Shown one piece after another: positions 23,622 through 36,083 of a stretch of 64,000 nucleotides of DNA. The translations under genes and the position numbers were made by a program. Below the pieces are notes generated by a model that saw only the letters and a program-made list of their open reading frames with translations, made no database searches and had not been told where the DNA came from. Position 1 is the stretch's first letter; each line of letters opens with the position of its first letter. The stretch spans positions 87,088,469 through 87,152,468 of the forward strand of contig JAQMRL010000003.1 of NCBI GenBank assembly GCA_035578175.1, read 5' to 3'. Origin of the DNA: Catonia carolina. Taxonomy: Eukaryota > Arthropoda > Insecta > Hemiptera > Achilidae.

Positions 23622-24152
23622 ATATATTGTACTATATCAATAGCAAATAAAACACTCAATCCATTGTTATCATGATGTTATGAACCAATATGTCAATGGT
23701 AACATTCTATATTGTTATGATGATTGCACTCTAAAAATCTATGCAAAAATCTTACTGATAGGTAATCTACACTCTAACAAAATGTATTGTAATAATTTCT
23801 GCGTATATATTTTACAACACAAACCTATTATTATAACAAAAAAATACACAATTGTAATCTTCATTTAAAGAAATAGGTTATAAATTATTACTTTTTATTA
23901 TTGCATAATGTTAGTCTTTTCTTTTCATTTTCGTTTTAATGAGTATTTTATACTGAATGCTATGTTGTATCAGTGTTGTGCAATTCAAGGATTTTATCGA
24001 TTTTATGTACAATTCATAAAAATGTTTTATCTGCTTTTAAATTCTTCAAAATTTACTTAATTCTTATATGAAATAAAAGAATACTAAGACAGTCTGATAG
24101 ATTTTGGAAAATTTCCGTTAATTAGCGAAGAGTTTGCCTATAACCAGCGAAA
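23622..24152. other. AT-rich DNA, nothing recognised
   Basis: No supported gene or repeat. Confidence 0.35.
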
Positions 24153-24240
24153 CTCTACTGTAAAATGATCACAAAACTTTCTCTCGCCAACGTAAATAAT
24201 GAAAATGTTAACCTACAATAGCCTACAATGAGTTCTACAT
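24153..24240 (-). mobile_element. Family A terminal fragment A5
   Basis: Only the 3'-terminal block remains (hairpin remnant, actttctctcgcc) in antisense. Confidence 0.5.
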
Positions 24241-24252
24241 TAGAATTTTATT

Positions 24253-24357
24253 TTTAACCCAAATATGTGTAAGTAGTAATCTGTTTAATTTAGAACAATA
24301 AGCAATCTCATGACCCAATGACCCAGCGAGATGATAAGTATGACGTATAAATGAGGT
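24253..24357 (-). mobile_element. SINE family C tail fragment C4
   Basis: Only the 3' half of family C is present (gtaatctgtttaatttagaac ... gacgtataaatgagg). There is no promoter box. Confidence 0.65.
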
Positions 24358-24362
24358 ATATT

Positions 24363-24533
24363 TTTAGTTTATTTATGTCGCATTGACAGCTTGGTCATTA
24401 GCAACTACTGTAGGTTTTGGTACCTTAACGGTGGTTTAAACGTGTTAAAATTTCTAGACCTTAGCCGGAAATCTAGCCCGGGACCTATTGATTTGTAGGC
24501 TAGTGCGCTAGTCACTACGCCATGGAGGCGGTT
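24363..24533 (-). mobile_element. tRNA-derived SINE E2 (head H3, tail T2-like)
   Basis: Antisense: tail gtcgcattgac...ggtcattagcaac (T2-like), body, degraded B box complement (ggaaatctagcccggg) and the A-box region gactagtgcgctagtcactacgcc on the complement side. Confidence 0.75.
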
Positions 24534-24587
24534 TCAAAATACATTATTCCATTAATTTTTGTTAAAAAGATTTTTTGGAAAATGTTC

Positions 24588-24700
24588 GGTTATCCGGACG
24601 TTGGCATTTTATGCATAACTTACCGGCGCCCGGTAAACCGGATGTTATAACTACATAAAATATATCAACGTCCTGTTTTCCGGACGTTAGTAATGAAAAG
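24588..24700. repeat. Small inverted-repeat element
   Basis: ggacgttggcattttatg on the left pairs with cataaaatatatcaacgtcc on the right. The centre holds a near-palindrome (accggcgcccggt). Confidence 0.45.
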
Positions 24701-24966
24701 GTTTAATTAATTACTTTTGTAAGGATTTGATCAACGGCCCTGATTCTACATCAGAATAATACAATCAAAGTTGAAAAATAGTGAGCAATAAAATTTTCAT
24801 AAACATTCTCTAAAATTCCATTCAGTTAACAGTAAAGTAACATTAATAAGAAATTTCTAAAAATAATAAAATATTTTCTACGAAAGATACAATATACTCT
24901 GTACAATAAATTCTTAAATTATCTTATTGTAAAATTATTAACAGTGTAATTAAATTATTATAATTT

Positions 24967-25150
24967 TTTTATTTATTTACTTTCGTTGCAGCAACTGCAA
25001 CGGTCATTAGCGACGACGTTGGGGTGTATCTATTTAAAATGGAGGATGAAATGATTTTTTGTAATATGCCGTGCCTGAGTGGGATTCGAACCCACGACCG
25101 CATGATGAGAAACGAGCACGTTACCAACTAGCCCACGCCAATGCGGCCGG
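24967..25150 (-). mobile_element. tRNA-derived SINE D6 (head H1, tail T2)
   Basis: Antisense partner type of D5: T2 tail at left, B box complement gggattcgaaccc near 25082, H1 head ending gccaatgcggcc. Confidence 0.88.
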
Positions 25151-25152
25151 TG

Positions 25153-25453
25153 TAGTTTCAAACATTTTTCTAGATCGCGTAGTTTAGCGTCGATTAGTGA
25201 TTTCTCTGGTTTTTACACATTAAAATCAGGGAAAAATGGGATTTTTTAATTTCTACAAAGCTTAGTTTGTGTCAATTTGTGACTATGTATTTTTAAGTTC
25301 TACCGAGGCTGATTTTAATTTTGCGCCATTTGCTCATGATTAAAATTCGGTTATGTTTTTCATTTTACATTTTTTACTCTTGATTAAACATACATTAAAA
25401 TGTTCATTATTTACTACTGGCAGGAGAAAGTCGTGTGAGTGTTTCACACAAAA
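25153..25453 (+). mobile_element. Family A 3' half, copy A6
   Basis: Contains the family blocks tttcaaacatttttct, gtagtttagcg and the end gtgtgagtgtttcacacaaaa. The 5' half is absent. Confidence 0.65.
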
Positions 25454-26017
25454 TTTTTTAAACAAATAATGATTGTTATTCCCTTATTAGGTTTCTAACA
25501 AATAAGGATTAATTTATTTATGCAAAAATTTATTATTTGACAAAGAACAAAGGACATATTATTCTATTCAACGAATTAAAATTAGAACTTAAAATAATTC
25601 TAATTTACTTAAATAAGAAATATAATATTATTATAATAATACATGATTCTCGATTGTTAGGAAAAATAATGTAGATCAGTTCATAAATAATTTGAATAAA
25701 AAACTGGGTGATAAAATTATTACTCAACGATTTTGATTGATTCATGTAAATAATTTATATGAGTTGTAAGAAAAGCAACTCGACCCAGACCTTTATTTGT
25801 CATAAGCTTTAACAGATCGTATAGTATGTATTATTTTCTTTTTCTAAGAAAAGTGAAATTCCCGGTTCTCTATCTTTCTTGTAATATAATAGGTATCAAT
25901 ATTTTATCGGTCTGTATATTAGTAACGGATTTAGTTTTATTGTCCCTGTTTTCATTTGTCTTGTATACGAAAACATTTGCATTGCTTGATAACCGTATCT
26001 GTAGGCACGACTAAAAG
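25454..26017. other. Upstream region of the secreted-protein gene
   Basis: Unique AT-rich DNA immediately 5' of the TATA box. Regulatory elements are likely here, but none can be assigned by eye. Confidence 0.35.
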
Positions 26018-26052
26018 TATATATAGATTGAACGTGGTCAAATCTTGACAGT
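26018..26052 (+). promoter_or_regulatory. Core promoter: TATA box and initiator
   Basis: TATATATA at 26018-26025. A CAGT initiator-like core at 26049-26052 lies 32 bases from the first T of the TATA box. This spacing suits an arthropod pol II promoter. The predicted leader is about 39 bases before the ATG at 26089. Confidence 0.6.
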
Positions 26053-26088
26053 TTCCGTTCAGGCTATAGGATTATAGTTCAGTTTTTC

Positions 26089-26112
26089 ATGTTTGCAAAA
26101 ATGTCTTACTGG
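26089..26112 (+). CDS. Exon 1 of secreted H/Q/N-rich protein (signal-peptide start)
   Basis: This is a very short first coding exon, MFAKMSYW, ending at a strong donor (tgg then GTGAGT at 26113). There are two in-frame ATGs (26089 and 26101). The first puts a lysine before the hydrophobic core, so I chose it, but the second is equally possible. The exon ends in phase 0 and fits the phase-0 acceptor at 41882, producing an uninterrupted signal peptide (MSYW then VILSALLCIVVSSAAVS). A tiny first exon followed by a long intron is common in insect secreted and cuticle protein genes. The link to exon 2 is inferred from phase, signal-peptide logic and promoter position; no transcript was available. 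Confidence 0.6.
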
Positions 26113-26371
26113 GTGAGTAAAAATAATAACTAATCTACTTTTAAATAATAATGAATTTTCAAAATAAATTTAGTTGAATATATCGATGTTAGCATTTCGT
26201 TTATGTAATAAGTTATTTGTTGCACTGTGTTGTTAGGAATTTTTCTGTCTCTATATCAATAAAGTATAGATTTAACCATGGTTACTTTACTAGAGATAGG
26301 TAGTAAATAATCTAGTAATAATCTAGAGTTAATCTAGTATATAAACCGTGGTTTTAACTCTGTATCTTTTT

Positions 26372-27453
<1,082 letters not shown>

Positions 27454-27544
27454 TTTTTTTATTTATTTAGTCACATCAATATTGTGAGCCCGCTTTTTAT
27501 AAAAAAAAAAAATAAAGATCTTGCCGGTAAGATACCTATATGTC

Positions 27545-28575
27545 TACAAAGTTCTTGATGTATTTTATTGCAAAAGTGGGAATGACGGCCGATTGGTCGC
27601 TACCGATGAATTATCACGAGCTACAAGGTGGTCATCAAAAATAATCAATTGCGATTGCCAAAGCCGAATCGTGTCTTATTCCAGAGGGGTTTAGTGTTTC
27701 TTAGTTTTAAATTTTATAACGCTCTTCCCTATGGTCTTAGGCCTGACAATGTTTTACCTAAGCGGTTCAGGTTGTTGTTGAGAAGTTGGTTCCTTTTACT
27801 TGATTCCGATGTTGTGAAGAATATATTTGCAGTCATGTCGTAAATTTAACTGGTTTTTAACTCTTGTAGTATTTTAATTACCTATTACAAATTCTTTATA
27901 TTTAAGAGTTTTTATAGCTGCTTGCTCCCGCCCACGTATAAGATAGGTTTTACCTCTCTTTTGTGGGTGTGTATATTTCTTCTTTTTTTGATTATTTCTT
28001 GGAAATGTTGTTGTTTAGGTTATCAGCCAAAAGGCTGGTTTGAACTGTAGAGGTTTTACTAAGTAAAGAGGTGGTTTACCATTGCGATCCTCACTGAATG
28101 GAAAAGTATGCTTATCAGCATGCCGGGCCCTCTGAAAAGCACATACTTTCTACTCTGCAAATGACACCTTCACTTCATTCACCACAGGGTCCAGCTGTAT
28201 AATGAAATTCATTACTTTCAGAGGAGATAACTCTGATTAGTGTCTTTTACACCTCTATCTCTTCTGTTCTTAAATGATTCAGTCATTTTATTGGCTGACC
28301 ATGTGATAAGAAACAGAACTATTTATTTTAGCCCTGCAACGAACAAATTGAGTGTAAATAATTTGACACTCCACCTGTCTGTTATGGGCAGTTCTTGGAA
28401 ATAAGGCTTATCTTATTTTATTTTTAATTTATATTTATTCTTAACTTGTATTATTTATGTAATGCTTTTATAATGAGTTTTGTTTGTATTAGATATCTAA
28501 GCCTTGTTTTTGTGTGTACTGGTTTACTTTAATGCAATGGAGAAATAAATTAATTAATATTAATTAATTAATTAA
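27545..28575 (+). mobile_element. jockey/CR1-like LINE 3' end
   Basis: The frame at 27628-27843 reads LRLPKPNRVLFQRGLVFLSFKFYNALP, then PKRFRLLLRSWFLL. This is the C-terminal signature of jockey/CR1-class ORF2 proteins (a K/R-rich strand, YNxLP, F+xxLRxWLL). A 3' untranslated stretch and a terminal ATTA/TTAA repeat (28547-28575) follow. Element B5 is inserted in the 3' UTR. All upstream domains are absent (5' truncation). Confidence 0.7.
28007..28391 (-). mobile_element. Element B copy B5 with 11-bp target duplication
   Basis: Antisense B copy flanked by ttcttggaaat (27996-28006 and 28392-28402), inside the LINE 3' UTR. Confidence 0.88.
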
Positions 28576-28723
28576 CTGCTTGGTTAGTAGTGACCACTAT
28601 ACGGTGGATTATGTTACTGTAACTATAGGATTTGACTTGTGAAAGTTTCCAGACCCTGGCCTGGAATCGAACCCGGGACCTTCGTATAGGAAGCTAACAC
28701 GGTAACCACTACGGAGGCGGCCA
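28574..28723 (-). mobile_element. tRNA-derived SINE E3 (head H3)
   Basis: Antisense: T2-like tail on the left, B box complement ggaatcgaacccggg near 28662, and a head ending cactacggaggcggcc. Confidence 0.75.
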
Positions 28724-29285
28724 ATTCTGTATTTTATCTATATCAGTATTATAAAGAAGTAAATTTGTCTATTTATTAATTTGTTTGTACGAGGTTATTT
28801 CACAAACTACCAAATCGATTTCTAAAATTCTTTACTGTTCAAAAGCTAAGAGCTTCTTGAGTAACACACACTATAAGCACTATATGATACTATTACATAT
28901 TGAAAAAAAATGATAATTGGTAAAATGAAGTCATCTTTCATTGTACTCGTTTGGAATAAGGTTAGTTCTTTCATCTATTTGTAAGCGCCGTTTCCCACTA
29001 AGTTAATTTTTAGAATAAGTATTTCGTTTTTTCTATCTAGTTTTTCTCTTTGGTCGTTATAACATATGTTTTTTTCTTATTATTGTATTTATTACATTGT
29101 TGTGTGGTATTTCTCATTGCCCAATAAAAATGCGTGTTCAGAAAAGTTCGTTGTTTCTTGTACTGAATTTATTTTAAAGTTTATTTATATTGAACAGTGT
29201 TATTATGTGATTAATCTACTTGATAAAAACACAAAATGCGTAAAAAACTTTCAAACTAGGCCTACCATGGTTTTTTAAATTCTTT
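28724..29285. other. AT-rich intronic DNA
   Basis: Contains a stretch (28770-28880: tttgtttgtacgaggttatttcac) that looks like worn transposon DNA. Not classified. Confidence 0.3.
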
Positions 29286-29608
29286 TTTAATCCCTGAAGT
29301 GTGCACTTTGCAATCGGTTCAATTTAGAACAAAAAGTAACCTCATGACCCAATGCGACGAGGATGTTTTATGTATGCCGTGTAAATGAGTTGTAGTCTTA
29401 TACAGACTCAGGCCGATCATTTCTAAAAGTTATGTTTAATTGAACCCTAACATTCAAAGTACACCGGTAACCACTGTCTAGTATTCAAATTAATATAAAT
29501 GTAACTACCTTTACTAGGATTTGAACCATGGAACCTTTATCGCCTAAAATCAGCTGTTTAACAGCTGAATCGCGGCAACGACTTTACCAGTAAACCAACC
29601 CGGTGGGT
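29286..29608 (-). mobile_element. SINE family C copy C5
   Basis: Near full-length antisense copy ending cccggtgggt. B box complement near 29518. More diverged than C2 and C6. Confidence 0.85.
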
Positions 29609-30126
29609 TCACTGATTAGATAAAAATAATTTACCCGCTCAATTATTTGTGAAGTTGAATTTTTTTACTACCGATCGTCTACGATTTTTGTGCTTTTGTC
29701 TACAATTAACAATCTCTACGTTTTCAATAATTTTATTTTGCAGGATGGTTAAGGACTTTCAAACAAAAATATCGAATACTAAAAATACAAACACTTTCAA
29801 AGGGCATCCAATACGTAGCTTTTTATGCGTTTCATTTTCGGTAAATTTCCGTGTAATATAAATTCCATTTAATTTAAATTATAAAAACCTTGACCGCGAT
29901 TATTTTTAAAATTTATTAAAAAATAAAGAATAATTTCATTTCTTAATAACATTTAAATAAAAATATTGTTTTTATACATCTTATTAAAATTTTTGAAAAC
30001 TAATAAAATTTTAAAACACAGTTTTAATATTTCCAGTTCAGTAATATTTCTCGATTTTTTTAGTACGAATAATATTAATGCTAATTATAGTTATAATAGT
30101 TTATTAATATTAAATTAATTAATAAA
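29609..30126. other. AT-rich intronic DNA
   Basis: Nothing recognised. Confidence 0.35.
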
Positions 30127-30213
30127 ATTAATTTTTCATCATTCATTTTCATCTATCACCCTTCTCACCGTCTGCATTAGCAGTAATTACAAAACAGTCG
30201 GAAGTTAAACAAA
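30127..30213 (+). mobile_element. SINE T1 tail fragment D7
   Basis: Only the shared tail (accgtctgcattagcagtaa...cagtcgg) with a stretch of body. No promoter boxes. Confidence 0.6.
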
Positions 30214-30369
30214 AAAAAGTGCCCCATTTCCGAATTGTTGATACCACCATTTGTTTGCCAATTGTTAAAGCACCATTGCGCATTAAGTTTGTGCTTTATG
30301 TCTACATAATATGTAGACATAATTAATATTATTATTAATATATGTAGACATAATTAAATATTATCTTTT

Positions 30370-30485
30370 ATGGTCCAGCAATCGATATCCTGGCTAAAAG
30401 TCTTTACAATCTCATCTCAGCGGCCTCTATTTTTGATATCTGTTGAACAGTCAGTGTCCAACATTTTGAATCACACATTAAAAAT
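30370..30485 (-). mobile_element. LINE ORF2 thumb fragment
   Basis: The - strand reads KCWTLTVQQ, then SKIEAAEMRL, a common LINE segment just after the RT domain. Short and broken. Confidence 0.45.
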
Positions 30486-30559
30486 GACCGAAGAACCAAG
30501 GTATAATAAAACTTTAAATATATCTCTTTCCGCGCTTTACCAACCAACGTTTTTCTTAA

Positions 30560-31465
30560 GGTGCGGTTTCATTTGTGCGATCGTCGTTTGCGATTACTAC
30601 ATGCAGCCGCTACATGCGTCACTGCCATTACTCATCAAATGGATTTCTTAAGAAGTGGTTCCGTTTATGCGTTCGACGCAAGAGATCGCATGCGTCGGCT
30701 GCATCGACTGCTTTGGCAACCAGTCACCTGCAGCAGTCGCATGCGTCTGGAAGTTGAAAATGAGTTTTTCCAAAGACGATAACGCAAAACTCATTGAAAA
30801 ACTATAACTATTTGATCGTTTAAACTTGCTTTCATCGTCTAATAGATACAGTAAACTACCGCTAATCCGAAATAATTGAGGTGAGCCGATTTCAGATAAG
30901 CCGGGTTTTTTAAATAACAAGAAAATGGTGTTTGATTGTAAAAAAAATATTACTGTGTCCTAAAACTTTTATTCGTACGATTTAATTGTCAAATATTTTC
31001 CGTACATTTTAATTTTTTTTTTGTAAAGTCAGAAATTTTTTTGGTTTTTATTTTCCATTCGTTTTCTTACCGAAAGTTCCGCCTACGTTTAAGTAAAAGT
31101 ACATCAGTGGGCGTCGCTTCGATGGTTTTGACCACGCGTTTATGTTTACACGACATTGTTAATTGTCATTTCACTTCCACTGCCGGTATGTAACACTAAT
31201 TAGCCACAAAACGAAATGAAAACTACATTAAGGCCAAGACACTACCGTACCCATTCAACCACAATACAGTACTAATTGACTGTTTGCAGCAAAGGTGATG
31301 TAGCCAAAATAAACAGTAGGCCTAGTAGCAGGCCTGCTCCAAGGAAAATTCTCATTTATCGGTGCAGTTGGATCACACGTTCCACTGCACAAACGAAACT
31401 ACCTGACCTATGCGTCAGTCGCATGCGATTACTGCATGCGACACTCGCACAAGCGAAACCGCACC
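30560..31465. mobile_element. Inverted-repeat DNA element rich in GCATGC motifs
   Basis: Ends ggtgcggtttc and gaaaccgcacc match in inverse, and similarity extends about 60 bp inward. Several tcgcatgcg/gcatgcga motifs occur near both ends. Flanks are ttaa on the left and ttta on the right, which could be a worn TTAA target. A Tigger-like end (cagtaaactaccgctaatcc, 30849) lies inside. Confidence 0.6.
30849..30925. mobile_element. Tigger-type terminal fragment
   Basis: cagtaaactaccgctaatcc followed by gataagccgggttttt resembles pogo/Tigger terminal inverted repeats, with ta before it. The opposite end was not found. Confidence 0.4.
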
Positions 31466-31952
31466 TTTAGTGTAAATAAGCCATTGAAATTTTTTCATTT
31501 AATTTCGGATCGCGTGATTACATATAAGAGACATAAAATCACAAGTAAACGAATGAATGTACCTGTCCTTAAGTTTTACCATTAAAATCTACTTTTCTTC
31601 TGAGATGATCAATATCCTTAAAAACCTATCACCTTTTTCTTCTGTTCAGAAATCAGGTGGTTTCATCACCAGTGTATTAAGAAGCAAATATTATAAGAAT
31701 GTGGTTAAAAAGTTTATTCTGTTGATTTATATTCCCATACGGTTATTGGTTATGATTTTTTTTTTAATTACTTATTTCAGACTTAGGTAATATAAATTAT
31801 TTTAAAGTAATTGTCTGATTATTTAACGTCTTCATTTTGTTTTGTTTTTTTTTTAAATTCACCCCTTCGAAAATTGTATATTATTATAATATTCTGGAGT
31901 TATTGCTTTTCCAAATAAATTACAATTGATTTAATTTAAATAACATCTTTTT
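31466..31952. other. AT-rich intronic DNA
   Basis: Nothing recognised. Confidence 0.35.
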
Positions 31953-32285
31953 ACTTTCTCTTGCCCTATATGAACATTATAGGGAAGGAAAGTATTTTTT
32001 TCAATCCATTTTTCGGAATCGAGTTTTCACCGGATATAGGCCTACATGATTTCAGGCCCTCTGAACCCGAAAAAAATGTTTTTAGCGATTGATCTATGTG
32101 CAAGTGCGTCTCTGTGTGCGAACAACATATCTCAAGAATGGAAAAGGGCACAAAGTTCAAACTTAAATTAATTATATACTACTATGGAATCCAACACGAA
32201 CATTTTTTTTTAAATCGGTCAACCGTAAGTAATAGTTTATTCATGGAATTTTTCACTCTAATGCGATTTTCTCCTACGACTTTTT

Positions 32286-32415
32286 ACTTTCTCTTGCCTA
32301 TATGAATATATAGGAAGGAAAGTATTGTTTTCATGTCGATTTTTCGAAATCGAGTTTTCACCGGATCTATACGTTTTCAGACCCCCTGAACCCGAAAAAC
32401 ATGTTTTTAGCGATT

Positions 32416-32449
<34 letters not shown>

Positions 32450-33224
32450 CAGAATATCTCAAGAACGGAACATTGTACGAACTTGAAACTTGAAACTTAA
32501 GTTACATATCACTACCGGACCCGACACGAACATTTTCATCAAAATCGGTCAACCGGAAGTAGTAGTTTATTCGTATAATTTTTCACTTTTTTGCGATTTT
32601 CTCAAAAACTAGTCCTACGATTTTTTTTTTAAATCGCCTGGTTTACTACATTTTTTATGCTCTACAATATAGGTTAGGCGCCATGTTTGCTGAAATTCTG
32701 CGTGAGGCTGTTTTTACGCAAAAACTTTTTCTTTTTAAGATTGCGGCTTTAATATGCATTTTAGCGCAAAACGTTTTATAATAAAAGTTGTAGAGAATGT
32801 AAAATTCTACAACTTTTATTTCAAACATTTTTTTGTATAACGCTTAGTTTAGCGGTAATTTGCGATTTTCTGTTTTTTTTCTCACGAAAACGTGAGAAAA
32901 ATCGATTTTTTTAAAATTTCGGTCTTAGTATGCATTTTACGACAAAAGTGTATATAATTAAATTTATAGAAAATTAAAAGATCTACAACTTTTGTTTAGA
33001 GCATTTTTCTCTACAGAGCCTAGTTTAGCGTGAAAGCGTGATTTTCCGTATTTTTAAGCCAAACTGAGTTCGATTGTCATTTTGCGTCATTCACTCATGA
33101 TTAAAATAAGGTTATGTTTTTGAGGTTAGTTTTTGTTTATTTCTAATATTTTATTAATAATGTTAGGTTTATTATTAATTATTTGCATTGGTAAGAGAAA
33201 GTTGTGTGAGTGTTTCACACCAGA
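32286..33224 (+). mobile_element. Family A copy A9, intact and nested in A8
   Basis: 939 bp, from actttctcttgcc and its hairpin to gtgtgagtgtttcacac and caga, both ends abutting T-runs. Short (GT)n at about 32417-32446. It is the cleanest example of the family's ends because the target (A8) is known. Confidence 0.9.
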
Positions 33225-33403
33225 TTTTTTTTAAATCACCTGACTTACTATAGTTTGTTATGCTCTACAAGACAGGGTAAGCACCACGTCTTATGTTCTG
33301 CTGAAATTCCTCAGGGGTCTGTGCTCGCTCTTGTGGTAATATTTTTTAAGATTGCGGTCTTAATGTGCATTCTAGAGAAAAAGTGTAGTCTATAATCAAA
33401 GTC

Positions 33404-33819
33404 GTGTTGTTGTTTAGGTCATCAGCCGAAAGGCTGGTTTGAACCTCAAGAGGTTTTACTAAGTAAAACGAGGAGTGAGGTGGTTTACCATTGCCTTCCT
33501 CACTGAGTGAAAAATTATGGTTATCAGCATGCCAGGCCCTCTGAAAAGCACATATTTTCCACTCTGCAAATGACACCTTCACTTCATTCACCACAGGGTC
33601 TGGCTGTATAATGAAATTCATTACTTTCAGAGGAGACAACTCTGATTAGCGTCTTTTGCACCTCTACCTCTTCTGTTAATTCATAAATAGTTATAATAAT
33701 TCAATAAATAGTTCTTAAATGATTCAGTCATTTAATTGACTGACCATGTGATAAGAAACAGAACTATTTATTTTAGCCCTGCAACGGACAGATTGAGTGT
33801 AAATAAATTGACACTTCAA
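33404..33819 (-). mobile_element. Element B copy B6 with 10-bp target duplication
   Basis: Antisense, flanked by aatcaaagtc (33394-33403 and 33820-33829). The head is truncated, and there is an internal duplication around ataaatagtt (33675-33715). Two to three more atcaaagtc copies follow at 33835-33890. Confidence 0.82.
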
Positions 33820-34228
33820 AATCAAAGTCTTTTTAAATCAAAGTCACTTTAAAATCAAAGTCTAAAAAACTTCAAATCAAAGTCGTAGAACAATAAAAAA
33901 CATACAAATTTTATTTCAAGACATTTTTCTGTACAACGCTTAGTTTAGCGTCAATTAGTGATTTTCTGTATTGACTTCGTCGGTAAAAAAATTAAATTTT
34001 TTTACATTGCGGCCTTACTGTCATTTCACGACAACAATGTATACTATAATTTAAGTTATAGGAAATGAAAAATTTAAAACTTAGCATTTTCTTCTACAGA
34101 GCTTAGTTTAGCGTCAATAATTTAGTGACTTTTCGTATTTTTAATTTCTGCAGAGGTTAATTTTCATTTTGCGTCATTCACTTATGATTAAAATTAGGTT
34201 ATGTTTTCATCGTGTGTTTCACAACAGA

Positions 34229-35833
34229 TTTTTGAAAGCTGTTTTTCCTTTTTGCTGTACTTATATGTTATTTTATTTCAATGCAGTCTTGTATCGCACA
34301 TGTTTCATAATTTAAATTATTGGCAAAATCGGAAATCAAATGCATAACTTGCATTTATATGCCTAATATGCATAATAAAACCAAGGTTTTACCGGCTTTA
34401 CAGTCGAGTAAACTTTAACTGAACTAATGAGGCGATTTAAACGAGTTTTCATTGCGATAAACTTTTTATAAAGTCGTGTTACTAAATATTACAAAAAAAT
34501 ATTTAATTCTTTTTTAATAAAATGATGCAAAATTTCAGCTCAATGTTTAATGTGCTTCACCCGGAAATAAACTCTAAAGATAAATTATATTCAAAGACTG
34601 CTCAACATTTTTTTATGAAAATTTTCACGTATAATACAGTGCTTTAATGTTTCGACCACTAGGGACACAATTTTTTTTACACAATTTTTATTTCTTTTTT
34701 TCCAAAATTCCTTCATTCTTACACTCTATCCATTTCTGAGATTCAATGTTTCGTTCCTTTTTTTCTAGAAATCTAGGCTTACCAAGGGAAGCAGACTGAT
34801 TTTAATAAAAAATATTGATTTTTCACTTTTACTATATATTGATGGATCGTTTTCCCTTATTTAAATTGATATATAACACGACATTCATTGCTTTTTCTGT
34901 TAAGAAAAATTATGTTTTTACGTTGATGGGGTACGTAGTGTTTATTTCGATATTTTTTCACCTTTTTCATTTTTGTAAATTGAGATTAATATAATCATGT
35001 TACTGCTCTAACATTACGGAGATCGCGTTTACATAAAAACGATAATTTCTAGAACGCATAGGAATCAGCCGTAGAGCAAATATTGGCGTGTTTTTGTTTG
35101 GAAGTTAATTCCAATCGGCAATAGGTGTTTCTGTTACGGTATTATGCTTTTACTATATCTGCATTTTCCGCATATACCCTACTGTATTTTTTGACTTTAG
35201 GTACCCTTATTTTAGGAACCATCCCACCTAGGAGTGTGAAATTTCACACACTACATTTTAGTACTAAGGTGTGTATTTACTCCAGAGGTATTTCAAAAAT
35301 GTTGATGTTTTTATTTTTTGGGTGTCTTTTTTATAAAAAAAATTGGGCTACATTTGAACATTTTTTGAGAATAAAAATAATTTTTAGATTGGATGAAGAT
35401 GAATGAAAAAGCTCTGGTACAAATTTGTAAAAAGGTACTGCAGATAGGTGTGCCAAAGCTCAGCTTTGTAGCCTAAACGGTTCCTACAAAAAATCAACCT
35501 AAGTTAGTATTGCAGGTATAGGTATAATGAAAATGGTCTGCTCCCCTTAAATATTTTAAAATCCTTTCCAATTTCTTTAATCAATCGGTTTTGTTATTCT
35601 ATTTTAGTAATAATTAAATAGCTATTCTCTTTATTAATCTGTTTCAATTCATTCTATAGATATGTCCTGAAAATTGTATGCTTCTTACCTGATTGTGTTT
35701 TCATCTTATTTATAAATTTCTTATTATCTTAATATTTTATAAACTACACTTTACACTTCCATGAATCAATCTACTTACGCGTAATTTACTCTTTTTCTCT
35801 GAAAATATTTGTAAACCTTCAGCACCAAAAGGC
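34229..35833. other. AT-rich intronic DNA
   Basis: No repeat termini or convincing exon. The short ORF at 35125-35406 has no recognisable features. Confidence 0.35.
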
Positions 35834-36083
35834 CTGGTTTACATTGGTATAGTTAGTAATAGGTAGAGTATGCTGGTAGAGTAGTACTCTACCATCTACT
35901 ATCATTGTATAATCATCATCATCATCATTATATAAGTTGGGATAGTCAATGGATGAGTGTGAAAAATGAAAATTAGTAGAGGAAAGTAAGTCAGTAAGGT
36001 GCAGGGTATAAATCTACTTACCTACTAAAAAGAACTCCTATCACCATATCTACTCTTTACTGATATAAACCTGCGTAAACCAG
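35834..36083. mobile_element. MITE-like element, ~250 bp
   Basis: Ends ctggtttac and gtaaaccag match in inverse, with patchy further pairing (tatagttagtaa with ttactgatata). Family not recognised. Confidence 0.45.

Larger units (their letters stand above)
31953..34228 (+). mobile_element. Family A copy A8, interrupted by A9 and B6
   Basis: The 5' half (31953-32285) and 3' half (33225-34228) are continuous with each other in the family map. A9 is inserted between them inside the T-run that follows cctacga. Element B6 is inserted further along. Confidence 0.8.

Noticed and set aside
30370..30920. Several overlapping ORFs as a gene
   Set aside because: They cross a LINE scrap, a TIR and a Tigger end. 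The only protein signal is on the opposite strand (LINE).
35125..35406. Small membrane-protein-like ORF (93 codons)
   Set aside because: Intronic, AT-driven F/L/I composition, no flanking splice or promoter evidence.
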